DNA of 56,453 bases. Origin: Pseudomonas nabeulensis. Lineage in GTDB: Bacteria > Pseudomonadota > Gammaproteobacteria > Pseudomonadales > Pseudomonadaceae. The stretch lies in NCBI RefSeq assembly GCF_004682045.1, contig NZ_QUZT01000046.1, positions 1-56,453 on the forward strand, read 5' to 3'. The notes under the pieces are model-generated. The model was not told the DNA's origin, did no database searches, and saw only the letters and a list, made by a program, of their open reading frames with translations. A program made the position numbers and the translations under genes. Each line of letters begins with the position of its first letter. Within the stretch, counting starts at the first letter, position 1. Shown here one piece after another: positions 35,098 to 42,581 of the stretch.

Positions 35098-35379
35098 TTA
35101 CTTGTTAACAGCGTCGGTCAGGCCTTTGGCCACAACCAGCTTGATAACTTTCTTGGCAGCGATTTCGATGGCAGCGCCAGTCGAAGGGTTACGGCCAGTA
35201 CGGGCAGGACGCTCGGTCACTTTCAGTTTGCCAACGCCTGGCAGAGTGATTTCGCCGCCGTTTTCCAGCTGGTCAGCAACAACTTGGCTCAGTTGGTCCA
35301 GCAGAGCGCGCACGGTAGTTTTCGGTGCGTCTACTGCTTCAGCCAGGTCAGCGATCAGTTGGTCTTTAGTAATAGCCAT
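35098..35379 (-). CDS. hupN: HU-family nucleoid protein
   Basis: A 93-residue histone-like DNA-bending protein. The beta-arm signature ARTGRNPSTGAAIEI is intact and the N-terminal helices (TKDQLIADLAEAVDAPKT) are HU-like. The sequence differs from the main HupA/HupB type and resembles the extra Pseudomonas HU called HupN, which lies near valS and yejK in P. putida as I recall. GGAAGGA is nine bases upstream. It is divergent from yejK, another nucleoid protein. Confidence 0.88.
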   Translation of the reverse strand: MAITKDQLIADLAEAVDAPKTTVRALLDQLSQVVADQLENGGEITLPGVGKLKVTERPARTGRNPSTGAAIEIAAKKVIKLVVAKGLTDAVNK

Positions 35380-35775
35380 TGTGGTGTTCCTTCCCTATCA
35401 AATTCATATGGATTGCAGAGTGCAGTGTCAGCCATCGAGCCCGACCGTCAAGGCCTGGCACCCCCGACCATAACCACGAAGTTCGGGGTTATAGATGCTT
35501 GAAACGGGGATTGGTTCGACCTGACAGATGCTGAATGCACGCTTAACGCCGAGACTTGGCGTAAGACGGGGCAAAACTAGCACAGAGACGGGGAAATATC
35601 CGCTTCTACCTAGCCATTTGGTCAGCTTTATCGCTCTAAACCGTGAAAAAAAGGCATATGCCCCGTCGGACAGCGCCCAAAACACCCTTCGACGGGTGTC
35701 TTGGCCAATGGGTGCGGTACACTGGGCGACTTTTCGGGGAGGCAACCGCTCCCCGCTCAACCAGCCGAGAAGCCC
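35380..35775. other. hupN-yejK intergenic region with three small palindromes
   Basis: A 396-base gap between divergent nucleoid-protein genes with no coding frame I can support. It holds the 10-bp palindrome GGCATATGCC (35653-35662), the inverted repeat ACACCC/GGGTGT (35682-35699) and a GGGGAG/CTCCCC hairpin (35736-35754) just before yejK. TACACT at 35718 could be a -10 element for yejK. Confidence 0.5.
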
Positions 35776-36780
35776 ATGCCGATCCGTCATTGCATCGTCC
35801 ACCTGATCGACAAAAAACCCGACGGCACACCCGCAGTTCTCCACGCCCGTGACACGGAGTTGGCCGAATCCGCCGCCATCGAGAACATGCTTGCCGACCT
35901 CAACGAGAGCTACAACGCCAAACAAGGCAAGGCCTGGGGTTTCTTCCATGCCGAGTCGGGCGCGCACCCGTTCAGCGGCTGGTTGAAGGACTATTTCGAC
36001 GGTGGCCAGGATTTCACCACCTTCAGCCGTACGGCGGTCGAGCACCTGCAAAAACTGATGGAAGAGTCCAACCTCTCCACCGGCGGCCATGTGCTGTTTG
36101 CCCACTACCAACAAGGCATGACCGACTACCTGGCCATCGCCCTGCTGCACCACAGCGAAGGCGTGGCGGTGACCGATGAGCTGGACGTGACCCCTTCGCG
36201 TCACCTGGACCTCGGCCAACTGCACCTGGCGGCGCGCATCAACGTCTCCGAATGGCAGAACAACAAGCAGTCCAAGCAGTACATCTCGTTTATCAAGGGC
36301 AAGAACGGCAAGAAGGTCTCGGAGTACTTCCGCGACTTTATCGGCTGCCAGGAAGGTGTCGACGGCCCCGGCGAGACCCGCACCCTGCTCAAGGCGTTCA
36401 GCGATTTCGTCGAAAGCGAAGACCTGCCGGACGAATCCGCCCGCGAAAAAACCAAGACCCTGGTGGACTACGCCAGCAGCCAGGCCAAGCTCGGCGAGCC
36501 CATGGGCCTGGAAGAATTGTCCGGTTTGATCGATGAAGATCGGCCCAAGGCGTTCTACGACCATATCCGCAACAAGGACTACGGCCTGTCGCCGGAAATC
36601 CCGGCGGATAAACGCACCCTTAACCAGTTCCGCCGCTTCACCGGCCGCGCCGAAGGCTTGTCGATCAGTTTTGAAGCGCACCTGCTGGGCGACAAAATCG
36701 AATACGACGAAGCCGCCGGCACCCTGATCATCAAGGGCCTGCCGACCCAATTGACCGACCAGCTCAAGCGCCGCAACTGA
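35776..36780 (+). CDS. yejK: Nucleoid-associated protein YejK/NdpA
   Basis: A 334-residue nucleoid-associated protein of the 37-kDa NdpA family. Typical segments are the N-terminal MPIRHCIVHLIDKKPDG, FAHYQQGMTDYLAIALLHH and RFTGRAEGLSISFEAHLLG. Family members are found on the nucleoid and YejK of E. coli is reported to affect topoisomerases. The start at 35776 has GAGAAG just upstream; the frame opens at 35701 but that part is the leader. The stop overlaps the ATG of the glutaredoxin gene (TGATG). Confidence 0.93.
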   Translation: MPIRHCIVHLIDKKPDGTPAVLHARDTELAESAAIENMLADLNESYNAKQGKAWGFFHAESGAHPFSGWLKDYFDGGQDFTTFSRTAVEHLQKLMEESNLSTGGHVLFAHYQQGMTDYLAIALLHHSEGVAVTDELDVTPSRHLDLGQLHLAARINVSEWQNNKQSKQYISFIKGKNGKKVSEYFRDFIGCQEGVDGPGETRTLLKAFSDFVESEDLPDESAREKTKTLVDYASSQAKLGEPMGLEELSGLIDEDRPKAFYDHIRNKDYGLSPEIPADKRTLNQFRRFTGRAEGLSISFEAHLLGDKIEYDEAAGTLIIKGLPTQLTDQLKRRN

Positions 36781-37130
36781 TGCTCGGCGGGGTCTTCAAG
36801 AAAGTCCTGCTGGTATTGCTGGTCGTGGTGGTGATCCAGAACTGGGGCAAGATCGAGCGGCTGTTCAATCCGTCGCAGGTCGCGCCCGAACACGTGCGCG
36901 CTTCGGCGCGCGTGGTGCTCTATTCCACCGAATGGTGCGGGTACTGCAAGCAGATCCGCCGCTTTCTGGATCAGAAGGGCATCCCGTACCAGGCCTTTGA
37001 TATCGAGAAGGATGCCCAGGCGCGCAATGCGTATGAAGCGCTGGGGGGTGGGGGGATTCCGTTTGTGGACGTAAACGGCTCGTTGATCCGCGAATACAGC
37101 CCCGAAAAGATCATGGCCGCGCTGAAGTAA
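36780..37130 (+). CDS. Membrane-anchored glutaredoxin-like protein
   Basis: A 116-residue protein with one N-terminal membrane helix (VLLVLLVVVVIQNW) and a glutaredoxin fold carrying the redox motif TEWCGYCKQIR, the cis-proline segment GIPFVDVNG and a C-terminal helix. It is coupled to yejK by a TGATG overlap. Whether the domain faces the periplasm or cytoplasm is not clear: the few charged residues (KK before, K after the helix) do not decide it. It ends directly against the convergent FecR gene with no gap. Confidence 0.85.
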   Translation: MLGGVFKKVLLVLLVVVVIQNWGKIERLFNPSQVAPEHVRASARVVLYSTEWCGYCKQIRRFLDQKGIPYQAFDIEKDAQARNAYEALGGGGIPFVDVNGSLIREYSPEKIMAALK

Positions 37131-38108
37131 TCAGCGCACCACGATCATCCGCCCGAGCACGTTGTGCTGCTCAAACCCCAACACCGCCTGCAACGCATTC
37201 AGCACCGCCTGCGGGTCCTTGCTCGGGAAACTGCCGCTGACGCGCTTGGCGCCCATTTCTTCGTTGAGCAACAGGATGCGGCCAGGGTAGTAGCGGCCCA
37301 GGTCCTGGATCACATCGGCCAGCGGCGCCTTGTAGTAGTTCAGCCAGCCGTCCCGCCAGGCCAGGCGGGACTCGCTGTCTACGGGGTGCATCGCATCGGC
37401 GCTGCCGTCGGCGTAGGCCACTTGCTGGCCGGCGGTCAGAATCTGCTGTTGGGCTTGCTTGGACGGCGTCACCCCCACCCGCCCCGATAACACCGTTACC
37501 TGGGCGCCCGCCGGTTGCAGGCGCACTTCGAATTGCGTACCGAGCACGCGCGCTTCACCACTGCCCGCCTCCACCACGAACGACTGACCGGTGTGGGTCA
37601 CGCTGAAAAATCCTGCGCCGCGACGCAACTGGATATGCCGCTCGCCATGGCTGAAATCCACGGCAATCGCGCTGTCGGCATCCAGCGTGACCTGGGATTG
37701 GTCGGCCAAGGTGACGGTCTTCACTTCTCCCGGCGCACTCACATAGTCGGCGCCAAAGTCGTCGACCCAACGCGATGGCTGCCAACCGGCGCCCATGGAC
37801 ACCATCAACAGCAGGCACGCGGCCATGGCCAGCGCGCCGGACCAACGCACTACCCGTGAACGTTTCGAGGTGTTCATTGCCTTGAGGTAGCGCTGCAAGG
37901 CCAGTGCATCTTCGTCCGCCAGTTGGCGCGCGGGCACTTCGCTCAACTCCCACACGACCTGGGCCTGTGAATAGGCCTCGACATGCGCCGGGTCGGCCCG
38001 CAGCCAACGGCTGAACGTGGCCTGGTCGCCGCTGCTGGGTTGGTCGTGCAACAGGCTCAGCCAGGCCAGCGCGGCTTGTTCCTGGTCGGGCGTGGGGATG
38101 GGGTTCAC
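37131..38108 (-). CDS. FecR-family anti-sigma / sigma regulator (set 1)
   Basis: A 325-residue inner-membrane regulator. An N-terminal cytoplasmic sigma-binding domain (FSRWLRADPAHVEAYSQAQVVWE) is followed by one membrane helix (about 88-105) and the FecR periplasmic domain (VTLADQSQVTLDADSAIAVD, GAGFFSVTHTGQSFVVEAGS). The C-terminal region matches the secretin/TonB short N-terminal fold that meets receptor signalling domains. It overlaps its ECF sigma gene by four bases. No TonB receptor follows, so its receptor is FecA of the neighbouring set or encoded elsewhere. Confidence 0.9.
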   Translation of the reverse strand: MNPIPTPDQEQAALAWLSLLHDQPSSGDQATFSRWLRADPAHVEAYSQAQVVWELSEVPARQLADEDALALQRYLKAMNTSKRSRVVRWSGALAMAACLLLMVSMGAGWQPSRWVDDFGADYVSAPGEVKTVTLADQSQVTLDADSAIAVDFSHGERHIQLRRGAGFFSVTHTGQSFVVEAGSGEARVLGTQFEVRLQPAGAQVTVLSGRVGVTPSKQAQQQILTAGQQVAYADGSADAMHPVDSESRLAWRDGWLNYYKAPLADVIQDLGRYYPGRILLLNEEMGAKRVSGSFPSKDPQAVLNALQAVLGFEQHNVLGRMIVVR

Positions 38109-38683
38109 GGTGCTTTCCCTGGCGTGCGTGGAGAAGAGGGTTCACGAAGGCTGGCCTTGCAGGCTTCGAGGGCACGCATCATATGTTTTTCCACGGCACT
38201 TTGGGACAGGCCCATGGCCTTGGCGATTTCCGCGTACTTGCGACCGTGAATGCGGTTGAGCAGGAAAATCTGCCGGGTGCGCTCCGGCAAGCTGCGCAGC
38301 GCGGCTTCGACATGGCGCAGATCATTGCCCGCTTCGAGCGCCGCCTGGGGTTCCGAACTCTGGTTATCTGACGGTTCCGGCAGCCAGCCTTCGCTGCTGC
38401 GCGCACGAGCGCCTTCGCTGCGCAGGTGGTCGATGGCGATGTTGCCAGCGCAGCGCAGCAAGTAAGTACTGAGCTCTTCGACCTGTACCAGCGGTCGGCG
38501 CCAGAAGCGCAGGAACAGGTCCTGCACCAAGTCCGCCGCCGTGGCTCGGCAACCTACCCGCCGGCTGACCAGCGCTTCCATCTGCGAACGCTGGGACAAA
38601 AACACCTGAAGGAAATGCGCACGCCCGCCCGCCGCGTCAGCGTGCGGGCTGTCTTGGGACTCGGGCGGTGTGCTGATCATCAT
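38105..38683 (-). CDS. ECF sigma factor, FecI-like (set 1)
   Basis: A 192-residue iron-starvation-type ECF sigma factor. Region 2 contains ATAADLVQDLFLRFWRRP and STYLLRCAGNIAIDHLRSE; region 4 has LPERTRQIFLLNRIHGRKYAEIAKAMGLS and SAVEKHMMRALE. The start is at one of two adjacent ATG codons (38683 or 38680). It follows the DUF3325 gene by 10 bases and overlaps the FecR gene, so all five genes from 40894 to 37131 form one transcript. Confidence 0.9.
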   Translation of the reverse strand: MMISTPPESQDSPHADAAGGRAHFLQVFLSQRSQMEALVSRRVGCRATAADLVQDLFLRFWRRPLVQVEELSTYLLRCAGNIAIDHLRSEGARARSSEGWLPEPSDNQSSEPQAALEAGNDLRHVEAALRSLPERTRQIFLLNRIHGRKYAEIAKAMGLSQSAVEKHMMRALEACKASLREPSSPRTPGKAP

Positions 38684-38693
38684 CGGGTGGGGC

Positions 38694-39020
38694 TCAGAGG
38701 GTGGCGAAGGCCGCAACGGGGCTGGCCAGCAGGCCAACGCCCGCCAGGATCAAGGCCAGCCTTGGCCGATACGGCAACAACAGCACCAACAGCAGTGCGC
38801 TGAGCATCAGTACCGCGCACCACTCCACCAAACCCTGGCTCCAGCCGGCGACGGTCACAGCAGGCCAGATCGACGCGATCAGTAATAACCAACCGGCTGC
38901 GCGCAACATCCGCCGCCGATGGGGCGACGGTTTACTGTGCAGCAATTCACCATGGTGGCGGTCGGTGGACAGACACAGCGCGGTGAACCCGACGTAGCAC
39001 ATCAACAGCGCGAGGAGCAT
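38694..39020 (-). CDS. DUF3325-type small membrane protein
   Basis: A 108-residue protein with three to four hydrophobic segments (LLALLMCYVGFTALCLSTDRH at the start). Proteins of this kind accompany PepSY-type iron reductase genes in Pseudomonas siderophore loci; the function is unknown. Its ATG directly follows the stop of the PepSY gene (TGAATG), implying coupled translation. Confidence 0.8.
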   Translation of the reverse strand: MLLALLMCYVGFTALCLSTDRHHGELLHSKPSPHRRRMLRAAGWLLLIASIWPAVTVAGWSQGLVEWCAVLMLSALLLVLLLPYRPRLALILAGVGLLASPVAAFATL

Positions 39021-40595
39021 TCAGTGCGCCTCCTGCTTGAGGGTCAATGCGCGTGCCCGTTCGGCCTTGGGTTGCGGCGCCGTACGGTGCTGCATTTTCC
39101 ACGCGGCCCACGCGAGGAACACACCGCTGGCCAGGCATGTCAGATCAAAGCCGGCCATGGCCCAGTCGCCCTTGGCCAACGAGGCGCCCAGATGGTAAGG
39201 CGTGGTCAACGCGTTGAGCAGTGGAATCGCCACAAACAACAGTGCGCCGACACTCAATTGCTCGACCCAACCCTGGCGCCCACGACGCAATAGGGCGTGC
39301 AGCAGGCTCAGGCCCCAGGCGATAAAGAACGTTTGCACTTCCCAGTCGGAGCGTTCGGCGAAGCTCACCGGCAGCAGGCGATTGGCCCAGAAGAACGCGG
39401 CAATGGCGATCATCAGCCCGGACATGCTGGCGATATTCAGCACTTCCACCAGCCGCAACTCAAATGGCATCACGCCGGTTTTCGCGTGCTTGAGCTGGCG
39501 CTTGCCGAGCCAGATGACCAGCCCGGTGCCGATCATCGCCGTGCCGGCCAGGCCGCAGATAAAGTACAGCCAGCGCAACACCGGGCCGGCGAAATGGCCC
39601 ATATGCAAACCGTAGAAACTGCCGCCGATGACCGCCGGCAGCGACGGCTCGCCACTGACCCGCAAGCGCTCGCCAGTGGTGCCATTGAACGACACGGTAC
39701 TGCCAAAATCGTGCACCACGCTGTCGGCACCGGCGCGGAAGACGTTGACCGACGCGTTGACATCACCGGGATTGTTCACCGCTACTCGCCCGACATGGCC
39801 GCCCGCCCATTGCTCGCGGGCGTTCTCGTACATCGGCCCCAATGGCAGCAGTTGTCCCGGCTGACCGAGCGCAGGCGCGTTGTTGGTATTGGGGAACACT
39901 TCATTAAAGAAGGCGCGGGCGTCATTGCCATAGGAGGCGAGGATTGGCGCAGGCATCACCATGCTCATGAAAATCACCAGGCTGCTGTAGGTGATCATCA
40001 GGTGAAACGGCAATACCAGCACGCCCACGGCGTTGTGCCCGTCGAGCCAGGAGCGCTGGCCTTTGCGCGGGCGGAAGGTGAAGAAGTCCTTGAAGATTTT
40101 CTTGTGGGTGATGATGCCGGTGATCAATGCGATAAACATCACCATCGCCGCCGTGGTCGACAGCCAGCGCCCCCACGGGTGAGGCATTTGCAGTTGGAAG
40201 TGGAAACGATAGAAGAATTCGCCGCCCATGCTTTCACGGGCTTGCACGGCTTCGCCGCTGACCGGGTCGAGGGTTTTCTGGATGAAGTTGCCGCGCTTGC
40301 CAGGGTCGACCTTGTCTTGCCACATCACCGACAGGCCAGGGTCGCGGCGGTCTGGCAGGGTGATGAACCAGCGCGCGGCGGTCGGAGCCACTTGCTGCAA
40401 ATAGGCTTGGGCAACACCCAGGCTACGGGCATCGTCGAGCGGATGGGCCTGTACTTCGGGTTGCATCCAGTGGCTGATTTCATCTTTGAAATACGACAGG
40501 GTGCCGGTCAGGAAAATCGCGAATAGCAGCCAGCCAAAGATCAATCCGGCCCAGGTGTGCAACCAGGCCATGGCCTGACGGAAACCCTCTTTCAT
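39021..40595 (-). CDS. PepSY-domain membrane protein, probable ferric-siderophore reductase
   Basis: A 524-residue inner-membrane protein of the PepSY_TM family. It has an N-terminal helix (AWLHTWAGLIFGWLLFAIFL) with the conserved His-Trp, periplasmic PepSY-like regions, a GHNAVGVLVLPFHLMITYSSL helix, and further helices with conserved histidines (GLHMGHFAGPVLRWLYFICG). Such proteins (FoxB, FpvG type) reduce iron released from siderophores or chelates at the periplasmic face. The start at 40595 overlaps the upstream stop (ATGA). The frame extends to 40778 but is a shadow there. Confidence 0.88.
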   Translation of the reverse strand: MKEGFRQAMAWLHTWAGLIFGWLLFAIFLTGTLSYFKDEISHWMQPEVQAHPLDDARSLGVAQAYLQQVAPTAARWFITLPDRRDPGLSVMWQDKVDPGKRGNFIQKTLDPVSGEAVQARESMGGEFFYRFHFQLQMPHPWGRWLSTTAAMVMFIALITGIITHKKIFKDFFTFRPRKGQRSWLDGHNAVGVLVLPFHLMITYSSLVIFMSMVMPAPILASYGNDARAFFNEVFPNTNNAPALGQPGQLLPLGPMYENAREQWAGGHVGRVAVNNPGDVNASVNVFRAGADSVVHDFGSTVSFNGTTGERLRVSGEPSLPAVIGGSFYGLHMGHFAGPVLRWLYFICGLAGTAMIGTGLVIWLGKRQLKHAKTGVMPFELRLVEVLNIASMSGLMIAIAAFFWANRLLPVSFAERSDWEVQTFFIAWGLSLLHALLRRGRQGWVEQLSVGALLFVAIPLLNALTTPYHLGASLAKGDWAMAGFDLTCLASGVFLAWAAWKMQHRTAPQPKAERARALTLKQEAH

Positions 40596-40894
40596 GTGCG
40601 CACCATCCACATGCCTACGCCAGCCAGGGTGGCAAAGGCGGCACTGGGCAGCATCACCCCAAACCAGGCGCGCCACGCCGTACGGCAGGCGAAACACCAG
40701 AGCACCGCCAGCAGATAGAACACAAAGGAACTCATCATCCCGGTGATCACCGCATCGGCGCGGGACGTGGGCATCCACAACGCCAGGCAGATCGCAGCCA
40801 AGGACGCCATCAGGTAGCCGCCGACCACGGCCGCGAGTACGCGGGACGTGACGGCCAGACGGTACAGCGCGGGAACTGAGGTTTTGCTTTTCAT
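40592..40894 (-). CDS. DUF3649-type small membrane protein
   Basis: A 100-residue protein with three hydrophobic helices (RVLAAVVGGYLMASLAAICL and the following two). It is the first gene of the iron-regulated minus-strand operon and is coupled to the PepSY gene by ATGA. The start is at 40894 (MKSKTSVPALYRLAV); the site upstream is weak. Such small proteins regularly precede PepSY reductases in Pseudomonas and probably form a complex with them, which is inference. Confidence 0.8.
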   Translation of the reverse strand: MKSKTSVPALYRLAVTSRVLAAVVGGYLMASLAAICLALWMPTSRADAVITGMMSSFVFYLLAVLWCFACRTAWRAWFGVMLPSAAFATLAGVGMWMVRT

Positions 40895-40925
40895 GCGGGA
40901 GGCGCCAGGTTCATCAGCCAGCAAT

Positions 40926-40944
40926 ATTAATGATAAATATTCTC
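40926..40944 (-). promoter_or_regulatory. Fur box
   Basis: ATTAATGATAAATATTCTC matches the 19-bp Fur consensus GATAATGATAATCATTATC at 14 positions. It lies 32-50 bases before the DUF3649 start, as expected for iron repression of the set 1 operon. Confidence 0.65.
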
Positions 40945-41015
40945 ATAAGCAAAACAGAACGGATAAAACACCTGCCCTGACGGATTGCCGAACCTTACTC
41001 AGCCGCCTACAATGC

Positions 41016-41030
41016 GAACAATTCTTGTTC
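41016..41030 (+). promoter_or_regulatory. Inverted repeat upstream of fecI, possible Fur site
   Basis: GAACAATTCTTGTTC is a 6-3-6 inverted repeat 25 bases before the fecI start. It is less like the Fur consensus than the site at 40926, but its place in an iron-signalling promoter makes Fur the first candidate. Confidence 0.4.
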
Positions 41031-41054
41031 TCTAAAGCATGCTCGTAGCGCAGG

Positions 41055-41552
41055 GTGACCCCGTTGCCGCCGTCCAACACTGTCGAAGTTTTGTACAACG
41101 ACCATCATCACTGGCTCACCGGCTGGTTGCGACGCAAACTCGGCTGCCCGGAAAGTGCTGCCGACCTGGCGCAAGACACCTTTATCCGCGTGCTCACTGC
41201 CCGCGAAACACCGACGCTGATCGAACCCCGCGCCTTTCTCACCACCGTCGCCAAGCGCGTGCTGTTCAACTTCTACCGTCGCCAGGACCTGGAACGTGCC
41301 TACCTCGACGCCCTCGCGCAGATGCCCGAACACGTGGCGCCGTCTGAAGAAGAACGCGCAATCATCCTGCAAACCCTGGTGGAACTCGACCAACTGCTCG
41401 ACGGCCTGCCCGTCCAGGTCAAACGCGCGTTTCTGCTGGCCCAGCTCGATGGCCTGACCTATGCGCAAATCGGCGCGGAACTGGGCATCTCCATCGCCAC
41501 CGTCAAACGTCACCTGAGCAAAGCGGCCATGCGCTGCTACTTCGCCCTATGA
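41055..41552 (+). CDS. fecI: ECF sigma factor FecI
   Basis: A 165-residue ECF sigma factor that would transcribe fecA. Region 2: ESAADLAQDTFIRVLTARET and FLTTVAKRVLFNFYRRQ; region 4: LPVQVKRAFLLAQLDGLTYA, then AQIGAELGISIATVKRHLSK. The symbol rests on the following fecR and fecA. The start is uncertain: GTG at 41055 is used here, but TTG at 41064 has AGGG eight bases upstream and is equally plausible. It overlaps fecR by four bases. Confidence 0.9.
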   Translation: MTPLPPSNTVEVLYNDHHHWLTGWLRRKLGCPESAADLAQDTFIRVLTARETPTLIEPRAFLTTVAKRVLFNFYRRQDLERAYLDALAQMPEHVAPSEEERAIILQTLVELDQLLDGLPVQVKRAFLLAQLDGLTYAQIGAELGISIATVKRHLSKAAMRCYFAL

Positions 41553-42490
41553 ACTTCTCGACCCAAGTCGCCGAACAAGCCGTGCATTGGCTGATGGAAA
41601 TGCAGCAAGGCGCGCTCAACCCGCGCCAACAAGCGGCCTGGCAGCAATGGCTGAATGCCCACAGCGAGCACCAGCGCGCCTGGGACCACATGCAGCGCGT
41701 CAACCAGCGCCTGCGCGGCATGCCGTCGCCGCTGGCGCATGCGGCCTTGAATGCGCCGACCTCCACCAGCCGTCGCCAGGCGCTCAAGCTGCTGCTGATC
41801 CTCGGTGCCGGTTCCGCCGCTGCGTGGAGCCTGCGCCAGCAACATATCCTGCCGCCGCTGACCGCCGACTACCGCAGCCCCGTCGGCCAGCGCCGCAAGG
41901 TGCAGTTGGCGGATGGCAGCCAGTTGCAGCTCAACACTGGCAGTGCAGTGGATGTGCATTTCGATGGCCAGCAACGCCTGATCCGCCTGCTCGAAGGCGA
42001 GATCCTGCTGACCGGCGTCAAAGGCAGCGCACCACTGAATGTCTTGACCGGCCAGGGCCTGCTCACCAGCCAGGCGGCGCGGTTCAACGTGCGACAGTTC
42101 AACGACCACTCCCAACTGGCGGTCCTCGACGGCCAGGTCGAGGTGATGCCCAACACTTACAGCGGCCTGCCGCTGACGGTCCAAACCGCGCATCAAGTCA
42201 ACTTCACCCGCAAGGGTTGGGACAGCCCGCGCCCTACCGACGCCAACAGCGGCGCCTGGGCCGATGGCATGTTGATGGCTGCGCATATGCGCCTGGAGGA
42301 CTTCCTCGGTGAATTGGGGCGCTATCGCCGCGGCCAGCTCAATTGCGATCCGCAGGTGGCCAACCTGTTGATCTCCGGCAGTTACCCGCTGGATGACAGC
42401 GAACGCATCCTGGACCTGCTGGAAGTGAGCCTGCCGGTCAAAGTGCGACGCTTTACCCGCTACTGGGTGACGGTGCAGGCACGCGCCTGA
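41549..42490 (+). CDS. fecR: Ferric-citrate signal transducer FecR
   Basis: A 313-residue inner-membrane regulator that carries the FecA signal to FecI. The cytoplasmic N-domain has the paired tryptophans (AVHWLMEMQQ, AAWQQWLNAHSEHQRAWDHM). Before the single membrane helix is a twin-arginine motif, TSRRQALKLLLILGAG (about 73-88), which fits the reported Tat-dependent export of E. coli FecR. The periplasmic part has VQLADGSQLQLNTGSAVDV and the C-terminal receptor-binding region. It overlaps fecI and is 91 bases before fecA. Confidence 0.92.
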   Translation: MNFSTQVAEQAVHWLMEMQQGALNPRQQAAWQQWLNAHSEHQRAWDHMQRVNQRLRGMPSPLAHAALNAPTSTSRRQALKLLLILGAGSAAAWSLRQQHILPPLTADYRSPVGQRRKVQLADGSQLQLNTGSAVDVHFDGQQRLIRLLEGEILLTGVKGSAPLNVLTGQGLLTSQAARFNVRQFNDHSQLAVLDGQVEVMPNTYSGLPLTVQTAHQVNFTRKGWDSPRPTDANSGAWADGMLMAAHMRLEDFLGELGRYRRGQLNCDPQVANLLISGSYPLDDSERILDLLEVSLPVKVRRFTRYWVTVQARA

Positions 42491-42581
42491 AATTATTTTC
42501 GACAACTGTGAGCCGTTTTCCACACCTCGCGTGACAGAGAAGGAAAGCCACCTTGATCCTTCCTTCTCAGGACCGCTCTTC

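Noticed and set aside
35701..35775. Longer start for yejK
   Set aside because: The extra residues come from a hairpin-containing leader and do not match the family; MPIRHCIVHLIDKKPDG is the normal N-terminus.
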